A stretch of 5,271 bases of DNA, from NCBI GenBank assembly GCA_947177495.1, contig CAMWUS010000116.1, positions 1 to 5,271 of the forward strand. The letters are read 5' to 3'. The number at the start of each line of letters is the position of its first letter. The stretch's first letter is position 1. The translations under genes and the position numbers were made by a program. Below, one piece after another: positions 1 to 4,178 of this stretch. The notes beneath the pieces are model-generated. The model had not been told where the DNA came from. It ran no database searches and saw nothing but the letters and a program-made list of their open reading frames with translations. This stretch comes from an uncultured Clostridia bacterium (GTDB lineage: Bacteria; Bacillota; Clostridia; Christensenellales; Borkfalkiaceae).

Positions 1-49
1 AAGCACGCCGCCAGCGTTCATCCTGAGCCAGAATCAAACTCTTAAGTTT
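1..49 (-). rRNA. rrs: 16S ribosomal RNA, 5' end only (runs off the left edge)
   Basis: The reverse complement of the first ~42 bases is the universally conserved 5' end of bacterial 16S rRNA. It contains the classic 27F primer site (AGAGTTTGATTCTGGCTCAG, beginning at position 42) followed by GATGAACGCTGGCGGCGTGCTT-type sequence. The first A of the primer site is E. coli position 8, which places the mature 5' end near 49; that base is extrapolated, not seen. Only about 3 percent of the gene is present. GGATGAACGCTGGCGGCGTGCTT fits Firmicutes such as Clostridia, but this stretch is too conserved to name a family. It is transcribed leftward from the two promoters at 269-298 and 400-428. Confidence 0.97.
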
Positions 50-62
50 AATTGTTTAAAGC

Positions 63-78
63 CGATACTTTCGTACCG
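63..78 (-). other. GNRA-capped hairpin just upstream of the 16S 5' end
   Basis: Read on the minus strand, CGGUAC (78-73) and GUAUCG (68-63) form a six-pair stem with one G-U pair, closed by the loop GAAA (72-69), a GNRA tetraloop. The hairpin ends about 14 nt before the predicted mature 16S terminus. It may help leader folding or 5'-end maturation. The structure is read from sequence; the role is inferred. Confidence 0.5.
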
Positions 79-125
79 ACGGCTCTAACTAGAATAAATT
101 CTCGTTATCTTTTTTGCTGACTTTG

Positions 126-151
126 TTTTGAGTACTATTTGTGTCTCAAAA
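126..151 (-). other. Leader inverted repeat, 7-bp arms
   Basis: TTTTGAG (126-132) and CTCAAAA (145-151) are perfect inverse complements around a 12-base loop, within the transcribed rRNA leader. The stem is AT-rich and weak. It lacks a strong GC core, so it is not a terminator. A role in leader folding or processing is possible but unproven. Confidence 0.35.
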
Positions 152-221
152 AAATTGACAGAAACTTGTTTTTGTGTTACAAAAAATCGTTTCTTTCCTA
201 TTCTATTTTTAATCTGCATTG

Positions 222-239
222 AACGGACGACAGTCCGTT
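222..239 (-). other. Leader hairpin, perfect 7-bp stem with 4-nt loop
   Basis: AACGGAC (222-228) and GTCCGTT (233-239) are perfect inverse complements separated by GACA. In the minus-strand transcript this is a compact GC-containing hairpin beginning about 23 nt after the predicted start site of the proximal rRNA promoter. No U-run follows, so it is not an intrinsic terminator. It could stabilise the leader 5' end or nucleate the antitermination complex; both are inferences. Confidence 0.5.
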
Positions 240-268
240 GCTGACTCCATAGCGAAGTAAGCTTAACT

Positions 269-298
269 ATAATACCACAAAGGTATTAAGGTTGTCAA
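269..298 (-). promoter_or_regulatory. rRNA operon promoter, proximal (P2)
   Basis: On the minus strand a perfect -35 TTGACA (298-293) is followed after 18 bp by the -10 hexamer TATTAT (274-269). A TG one base upstream of the -10 (TGG-TATTAT) makes an extended -10. The predicted start, seven bases past the -10, is a G at 262. The block TTGTGRTATTAT-N4-AAGCT is shared with the distal promoter 130 bp upstream, so the two look like an ancient duplication. Position, orientation and strength fit a sigma-A promoter for the 16S gene. Confidence 0.88.
270..288. repeat. Inverted repeat overlapping the P2 -10 and spacer
   Basis: TAATACC (270-276), ACAAA, GGTATTA (282-288) is a perfect 7-bp-arm inverted repeat lying across the -10 element and spacer of the proximal rRNA promoter. 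The distal promoter has a degraded counterpart (TAATATCACAATGATTA, 401-417). It could be an operator or could simply reflect the TATTAT hexamer meeting a chance complement. Confidence 0.45.
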
Positions 299-300
299 GC

Positions 301-348
301 TTTTTTTGCAACTTTTTTCTATTTTTTTGGAAGTTTTTTGATTTTTTT
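301..348 (-). promoter_or_regulatory. Phased A-tracts (UP-like element) of P2
   Basis: Five runs of 6-7 A on the minus strand (T at 301-307, 313-318, 322-328, 334-339, 342-348) recur about every 10 bp, averaging one helical turn. They end two bases upstream of the -35. Such tracts bend DNA and can bind the alpha-subunit C-terminal domains of RNA polymerase, as in UP elements of rRNA promoters. Phasing is seen directly; activation is inferred. Confidence 0.7.
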
Positions 349-399
349 CGAACTTCCGAATTGACCTACTTCGTCGCTTCGCTTTCGAACAGCTTGCAT

Positions 400-428
400 A
401 TAATATCACAATGATTATGCAATGTCAA
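400..428 (-). promoter_or_regulatory. rRNA operon promoter, distal (P1)
   Basis: On the minus strand the perfect -35 TTGACA (428-423) is followed by an ideal 17-bp spacer and the -10 TATTAT (405-400). A TG one base before the -10 (TGA-TATTAT) makes it an extended -10 promoter. The predicted start is a G at 393, the same base and context (AAGCT) as in the proximal promoter. Nothing but rRNA leader lies downstream before the 16S gene, so its target is the rRNA operon. Confidence 0.9.
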
Positions 429-431
429 CTA

Positions 432-480
432 TTTTTTGCGTATTTTTTTAATATTTTTTTGGGTTTTTTTGACTTTTTTT
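432..480 (-). promoter_or_regulatory. Phased A-tracts (UP-like element) of P1
   Basis: Five T-runs on the plus strand (432-437, 443-449, 454-460, 464-470, 474-480) start 11, 11, 10 and 10 bases apart, so the A-tracts face the same side of the helix. They stop three bases before the -35 (bases 429-431). This is a textbook curved-DNA and UP-element arrangement for a strong stable-RNA promoter. The five-tract count matches the element at the proximal promoter. Confidence 0.75.
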
Positions 481-485
481 GACCG

Positions 486-501
486 ACACAACGGGTTGTG
501 T
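486..501. repeat. Inverted repeat upstream of the rRNA promoters
   Basis: ACACAA (486-491), CGGG, TTGTGT (496-501) is a perfect 6-bp inverted repeat immediately upstream of the phased A-tracts. No T-run follows on either strand, so it is not a good terminator. It could bind a regulator of the rRNA promoter or be incidental. The rest of the AT-rich stretch 502-627 contains no gene or convincing promoter that I can see. Confidence 0.35.
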
Positions 502-627
502 TTGCCCCTCTTTTTGACCACAAATTGTAGGAAAGTTCACAAATTTTTCGTTCCGAAAAAAATCCGCTATTATATAATTTTTTCTTTCAATTCCATAGTC
601 CCTATATACATTATTATATATAAGCAC

Positions 628-656
628 AAAAAAAGAGCAGGAGGTTATCCTGCTCT
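628..656 (-). terminator. Intrinsic terminator of the lipoprotein gene
   Basis: AGAGCAGGA (634-642) and TCCTGCTCT (648-656) form a perfect 9-bp stem around a 5-nt loop. In the minus-strand transcript the stem is followed by a U-run (complement of 628-634). It lies 17 bases past the lipoprotein stop codon and upstream of the rRNA promoters, so it insulates the two units. A matching A-run at 657-661 gives some U-tract symmetry on the other side, so weak bidirectional action is possible. Confidence 0.92.
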
Positions 657-673
657 AAAAAGGGGGGGGAAGG

Positions 674-2461
674 TCACGCCAAAGTTACAAAGTGATTGAC
701 GTACCCATAGGAGTTAGCCATGAGATTGTATTCGACGACGAATTGCTTGACGCTGTGCGCGGGCACTTTCACCGTGTATCGGAAGCCCAAATCCAACTTT
801 TCGCCGTAGCCTGTTTCACCGTAAGTAAAATAATACTTTTCCGTACCCGGAACCATGCTGCCGTCGGGATTTCTGACGAATGCAACGATCGCGCCCGTTG
901 CAAGAACGGAAACGGTAAGCTCGCGTTCCGTGTCGCCTTGGTTGACGAAAGTGTATCCTTCCTGATAGTCCTTCATCCAATTGCCTAAGTTTGCAAGCTT
1001 GCCGCGCGTATCGAACCAATCGCATCCGACGATGATATCCTGCCCGTCCGGTCCCTTCGTGTGGAAGGAAGTCATATCCGTCCCGACAGCTTCGGGCGTC
1101 GTCTGCACGTTCATATTGGTGATCCAATTCGTTCTGTTCTGCACATGCTCGGTGGAAGGTATCTTCTCGCCGATCGCGCCCGTGGGCACGATTTTTTCCG
1201 CAAGCTGTGCTTGAATTTCGTCGCTGTAATAATTGGTAAAGGTTACGGGCAGCTGCTGTGCGGGCGTTGCGTCGTTGAACGTCCATACAGACTGATTGTC
1301 GACGACGTAGCCGACGTCGTGCCCCGTATGCACGGCTCCGTACTTGGAGTCGGTAATTCCGAGGTGATCGTCGCCGCCCTCCGTTCCCGGCAATACCTTA
1401 TGATAGTCGTCGTAGACGTAGTAGGCGCCTTCCGCTTGCCCGACGACGTCGAACAAAACCGCGCCGTTTTGACAGTTTCCGTTTACCGCCAAGTTCGCCG
1501 TGTTCCCCACGTTGAAGTTGCCGTACGCGTCCTCCGTCGTGCCTCCGAGCACGTAGATATATTCTCCCGCGGGAACGCGGTAGGTAACGGGCTGATAGTT
1601 GAGCGTGATATAGTTTCCCGCGAAATTGAAAAACGCTTTCCAATTTGCCATTTGGCTTTCGTTGAGAACGCTCATATCGGGCAGCTTAAACTGCGTATTG
1701 TAAAAATGCGTCCATTCCTGCTCACCGTGATAGGAGCCGCTTCCCGCGCGCTGAAAGCCGATATTCTTTAGGGTGACGTACATATCGTCGGTGCCCGTGT
1801 TGCGAACGCGGTAGCCGTAGAAAACGCTCCTGCCCAGCTTGTCGCTCTGCTGCTCGAAGGTGAAATATACGCTTTGGTCGGAAACGTCCTGCCGCGTAAT
1901 ACAATGGTTTATCACCTCGGGCTTTTCGAGAAGCGCCTCGGGCGCGTTGCAATACACGTAAAGCGTATCGTCCCGCTTTTTGTAGTTTACGGTAGCCGCC
2001 GTTAAGGGGTCCGCACTCGGGTTTGCGGATTGCGTGGAAAAACTCGCCGCATCGGGCAAATCGCCAAGCTCGAACGGCAACTGCGATTGGTGCTCCTTTG
2101 CAGTAATATTCAACCGCACTTTTCCGTTTACCGTGGTGACGTCCGCATAGACGAGCTGACCTTCCGTGAGGGATATTTCGAACTCCTCCGCTGTATCCAC
2201 AAGCGTTGCATCCGCTTCGCTGCGAAGCACGACGCGCGAAACGTATTTATCGGAAAATTTCACCGTGTAAGTATCGGTAAAGGGCACACGCATTTTTACC
2301 GTGCAACTTCCCGATTTCTCCACCGTATAAAAGGAAGAAAAGCGCACTTCGGGCAGGTCGGCGCCCACGGGTTGCTTGGGAGTATTGTTCCCTCCGCCGC
2401 AAGCCGACGCCGCACATAAAATAAACGCCGAAGCTAATAAAAGCGCGCCCTTTTTCAACAT
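674..2461 (-). CDS. Putative surface lipoprotein of unknown function (595 aa)
   Basis: I do not recognise a named family. Residues 1-20 are a lipoprotein signal peptide: MLKK charge, hydrophobic core, and lipobox A-S-A with Cys21 as the lipidation site. A GGGNN-type flexible linker follows, so the mature protein should be tethered to the outer face of the membrane. Residues about 40-120 read like a small beta-sandwich (alternating hydrophobic strands, TYTVKF, VRLNIT), faintly like pre-peptidase C-terminal domains. Residues about 200-310 and 500-580 also look all-beta (YGYRVRNTG, YRVPAGEYIYV, YTVKVPAHSVKQFVVEY), with no visible catalytic signature. The ATG at 2461 is supported by AGGGGG six bases upstream and by the signal peptide. 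It has its own promoter and terminator, separate from the arabinanase operon upstream. A carbohydrate-binding or cell-surface role is a guess from context. It ends in TGA. Confidence 0.9.
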   Translation of the reverse strand: MLKKGALLLASAFILCAASACGGGNNTPKQPVGADLPEVRFSSFYTVEKSGSCTVKMRVPFTDTYTVKFSDKYVSRVVLRSEADATLVDTAEEFEISLTEGQLVYADVTTVNGKVRLNITAKEHQSQLPFELGDLPDAASFSTQSANPSADPLTAATVNYKKRDDTLYVYCNAPEALLEKPEVINHCITRQDVSDQSVYFTFEQQSDKLGRSVFYGYRVRNTGTDDMYVTLKNIGFQRAGSGSYHGEQEWTHFYNTQFKLPDMSVLNESQMANWKAFFNFAGNYITLNYQPVTYRVPAGEYIYVLGGTTEDAYGNFNVGNTANLAVNGNCQNGAVLFDVVGQAEGAYYVYDDYHKVLPGTEGGDDHLGITDSKYGAVHTGHDVGYVVDNQSVWTFNDATPAQQLPVTFTNYYSDEIQAQLAEKIVPTGAIGEKIPSTEHVQNRTNWITNMNVQTTPEAVGTDMTSFHTKGPDGQDIIVGCDWFDTRGKLANLGNWMKDYQEGYTFVNQGDTERELTVSVLATGAIVAFVRNPDGSMVPGTEKYYFTYGETGYGEKLDLGFRYTVKVPAHSVKQFVVEYNLMANSYGYVNHFVTLA

Positions 2462-2467
2462 AGTTTT

Positions 2468-2473
2468 CCCCCT
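2468..2473 (-). promoter_or_regulatory. Ribosome binding site of the lipoprotein gene
   Basis: AGGGGG on the minus strand lies six bases before the ATG at 2461. It is a G-rich variant of the AGGAGG consensus and fixes the start codon, in agreement with the signal peptide. Confidence 0.75.
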
Positions 2474-2480
2474 ATGCTCT

Positions 2481-2501
2481 TATGACACTATCATACACTA
2501 T
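2481..2501. repeat. Overlapping inverted and direct repeats at the lipoprotein promoter
   Basis: TATGA (2481-2485), CACTA, TCATA (2491-2495) is a perfect 5-bp-arm inverted repeat across the -10 hexamer and start region. ACACTAT also occurs twice in direct orientation (2485-2491 and 2495-2501), exactly 10 bp apart, one helical turn. The position would suit an operator that blocks polymerase, but the arms are short and chance is possible. Confidence 0.35.
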
Positions 2502-2518
2502 ATTATAGAGATTGTCAA
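2490..2518 (-). promoter_or_regulatory. Promoter of the lipoprotein gene
   Basis: Perfect -35 TTGACA (2518-2513), a 17-bp spacer and -10 TATGAT (2495-2490, five of six matches) predict a start near 2483 and a leader of about 22 nt. A TATAAT also occurs only 5 bp after the -35, too close to pair with it. AT-rich DNA with several A- and T-runs lies upstream (2521-2600), less regularly phased than at the rRNA promoters. Confidence 0.85.
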
Positions 2519-2552
2519 CGGTTTTGAAAAAAACTTTTTTCTTTTATTGGAG

Positions 2553-2566
2553 AAAAACGCGTTTTT
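2553..2566. repeat. 14-bp perfect palindrome upstream of the lipoprotein promoter
   Basis: AAAAACGCGTTTTT is a perfect 14-bp palindrome with an ACGCGT core, centred about 44 bp upstream of the -35 element and isolated in AT-rich DNA. Even palindromes with a central CG are typical of LacI-family operators, but the flanking bases do not match a specific consensus known to me. It may be a regulator site or part of an A/T-tract UP region. Confidence 0.35.
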
Positions 2567-2611
2567 GCGTGTATTTTTGTTTTGATTTTGAAAATATTTT
2601 TTATTTACACG

Positions 2612-2639
2612 AAAAAAGGGACGGCGTTTGCCGTCCCTT
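2612..2639 (-). terminator. Intrinsic terminator of the GH43 operon
   Basis: AAGGGACGGC (2616-2625) and GCCGTCCCTT (2630-2639) form a perfect 10-bp, GC-rich stem with a 4-nt loop. In the minus-strand RNA it ends in a run of six U (complement of 2612-2617). It begins seven bases past the TAA of the downstream GH43 gene and separates the operon from the lipoprotein promoter. Confidence 0.95.
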
Positions 2640-2646
2640 AAAACTT

Positions 2647-4152
2647 TTACGCTCTGTTGCCGCTGTTGAGGTGCAGCGCCATTCCGCTTCGGGTTCCGAG
2701 TGCGGAAACGCTAAGCCCCGCTTCGTTCTTATAATCGAGCCATGCGGGCATTACGACGCCGAGATACTCTTCCCCCTCGAGCACGAGAGAAATGTAATGC
2801 TCGCCGTACAGCTTCCAAGTGCCGTGTAGTTTTCCGTCTACCGTACCGTCGGCGCGAAGCACGACGCGCACGGGCTTTACGGTATCGAACCGCTGAGAGA
2901 ACAAGATTGCATCGAACTTGCCCGCGGACAGTCCCAAAAACTCCTCTTTGGTGACAGTCTGTAATTCCTCGCCCGCATAGCGATTGCAATTCATGATAAG
3001 CCAACCTGCGGAGTTAAAGGTGTACTGTCCCAAGTACAAATAGTGGAAGTTGTTGGAGATGCTCGCGCCGCGCTCGATGAAATAGTTGGTGCGGCAGTGG
3101 TAGCTGATGAGCGGCACGCCCCGCTCGGTGACAAACATATCGTTGTGCCCCGGGCAATAGAAATCGGGTGCGCCGTCACTCCAACGGAAGGAGCCGAGCA
3201 GCTTGTTTCCCGTGCCGAGATCGGTGGAACATACGAGGCGGTTGCCATTTACGTCCACGTAAGGTCCCTCGGGGCGTTCGCTTCTGCCGCAACGAATGTT
3301 GTACGCCGACGACAGCGAGCCGTACGAGCACATTAAATAGTAATAGTTTTTCTTCACCCAAACGCCGTTTTCGAGAACGGGAACGTCTTTGTGATATTTG
3401 ATTACGCCGCCCTCCAACGAGCCGTTGGCAAGGCAAGTGCCGTAATAGTCGGCATAGGTGCATTTCCCGCTGTCGAAGTCCTCGTACTTGCGCGGAACTT
3501 TTCTCAGCCCCGTTTGGGGATCGAGCTCCAAAAGATGAAGCCCCGCCCCGAAAGAGCCGTACACGAGAAACATTCTGTCTTCCGCGAAAAATACTTGCGG
3601 GTCGATTGCATTCGGGGTACGCCAACCCGCGGGAGACTTCACGAGAATCTCCTCGCACTCAAACCCGCCCGTAGGCGAGTCGGACTTGGCAATGCCGATA
3701 CAGGACTTCGAGCCGCCGAAATAGCCCGTCAAACAAAAGTAAAGCCAAAACTTACCGTCGTTACCGCGCACGCAATGGGGCGCCCAAAGGGAAAACGTTC
3801 CGTCCGTGTGAGTGCATACACCGCACGGCACTTCCCGCCGCCCCGTTTGGCACCAATCGTACGCCGCCTGTAAATTGCCGACGCCCTTTCCGCCCTTTCC
3901 GCTTGCATAGCGGGACGCGCTTTCCTCTAAGGCAAACGCGGAGCCGATGTATTTCCAATGAAGCAGGTCGTCGCTTTCGCGGATTTGATAGCCGCTCGGC
4001 GCGCCGAACGTATCGGTTGAATACGCGTAATACTTCCCCTCCCATTCCAAAACGGCGGGGTCGTGCGCACAACCTTCCTGCCAAGTGGTATAATCGGGCG
4101 AGCGCATGGCAAGCCGATTAAACCGCGGATTTTTGGGATACTTTAACGCCAT
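2647..4152 (-). CDS. GH43 glycosidase, probable intracellular endo-alpha-1,5-L-arabinanase (501 aa)
   Basis: This is a five-bladed beta-propeller glycoside hydrolase family 43 enzyme that probably hydrolyses alpha-1,5-linked arabinan or arabino-oligosaccharides. The three GH43 catalytic acids are visible: Asp31 in HDP (base), Asp184 in NAIDPQVFF (pKa modulator) and Glu247 in SLEGGVIKYH (general acid). His336 in PGHNDM matches the metal-coordinating His of Bacillus Abn2-type arabinanases. WAP at 123-125 and YYYLMCSYG at 270-278 are further blade motifs. Residues about 410-497 form the extra C-terminal beta domain of Abn2-type enzymes (ADGT, GTWKLYGEHYI, GVVMPAW). No signal peptide is present and there are 16 cysteines, both favouring the cytoplasm. 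The ATG at 4152 has GAGGAG six bases upstream. It lies 26 bp downstream of a GH43 paralogue, so the two form an operon. Exo-arabinanase or arabinofuranosidase activity cannot be excluded. Confidence 0.93.
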   Translation of the reverse strand: MALKYPKNPRFNRLAMRSPDYTTWQEGCAHDPAVLEWEGKYYAYSTDTFGAPSGYQIRESDDLLHWKYIGSAFALEESASRYASGKGGKGVGNLQAAYDWCQTGRREVPCGVCTHTDGTFSLWAPHCVRGNDGKFWLYFCLTGYFGGSKSCIGIAKSDSPTGGFECEEILVKSPAGWRTPNAIDPQVFFAEDRMFLVYGSFGAGLHLLELDPQTGLRKVPRKYEDFDSGKCTYADYYGTCLANGSLEGGVIKYHKDVPVLENGVWVKKNYYYLMCSYGSLSSAYNIRCGRSERPEGPYVDVNGNRLVCSTDLGTGNKLLGSFRWSDGAPDFYCPGHNDMFVTERGVPLISYHCRTNYFIERGASISNNFHYLYLGQYTFNSAGWLIMNCNRYAGEELQTVTKEEFLGLSAGKFDAILFSQRFDTVKPVRVVLRADGTVDGKLHGTWKLYGEHYISLVLEGEEYLGVVMPAWLDYKNEAGLSVSALGTRSGMALHLNSGNRA

Positions 4153-4158
4153 AGCTTT

Positions 4159-4164
4159 CTCCTC
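4159..4164 (-). promoter_or_regulatory. Ribosome binding site of the downstream GH43 gene
   Basis: GAGGAG on the minus strand is placed six bases before the ATG at 4152, within the 26-bp gap between the two GH43 genes. It supports independent translation of the second gene and this start codon rather than internal Met16. Confidence 0.85.
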
Positions 4165-4178
4165 TATGAACCGCTCCG

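Larger units (their letters stand above)
50..262 (-). other. rRNA operon leader (5' external transcribed spacer)
   Basis: About 213 nt separate the predicted start site of the proximal promoter (near 262) from the mature 16S 5' end. The stretch is AT-rich, has no open frame with a ribosome binding site, and holds several hairpins listed separately (222-239, 126-151, 63-78). Such leaders normally carry boxA antitermination sequences and the 5' arm of the RNase III processing stem. I could not find a convincing boxA. The partner strand of the processing stem would lie beyond the 16S 3' end, outside the window. Confidence 0.8.

Noticed and set aside
155..188. Possible plus-strand promoter TTGACA with TACAAA 17 bp downstream
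   Set aside because: The -10 matches only four of six bases, it would fire away from the 16S gene, and no plus-strand gene follows.
399..404. TATAAT on the plus strand within the distal rRNA promoter
   Set aside because: No -35 at a suitable distance (TTGACC is 32 bp away). It is the mirror of the AT-rich minus-strand -10 region.
569..574. TATAAT on the minus strand as a third, further upstream rRNA promoter
   Set aside because: Hexamers 16-18 bp upstream match the -35 consensus poorly (two of six). The region is simply very AT-rich.
436..699. Plus-strand open frame of 87 codons across the rRNA promoter region
   Set aside because: It translates the T-runs of the phased A-tracts into Phe-rich sequence, lacks a good ribosome binding site, and passes through the lipoprotein terminator and stop region. 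It is not a credible gene.
1061..1771. Plus-strand open frame of 236 codons antisense to the lipoprotein gene
   Set aside because: The opposite frame has a signal peptide, lipobox, ribosome binding site, promoter and terminator. This antisense frame has none and an Arg/Val-rich composition expected from GC-biased third positions.
2513..2527. cre-like catabolite repression site overlapping the -35 of the lipoprotein promoter
   Set aside because: On the minus strand it misses the key TG of the CcpA cre consensus (WTGNAANCGNWNNCW), with two mismatches, and the match is largely made of the -35 hexamer itself.
3391..3873. Plus-strand open frame of 160 codons, and similar shadows, antisense to the GH43 gene
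   Set aside because: They overlap a protein with intact GH43 catalytic motifs and have no translation signals or recognisable domains.
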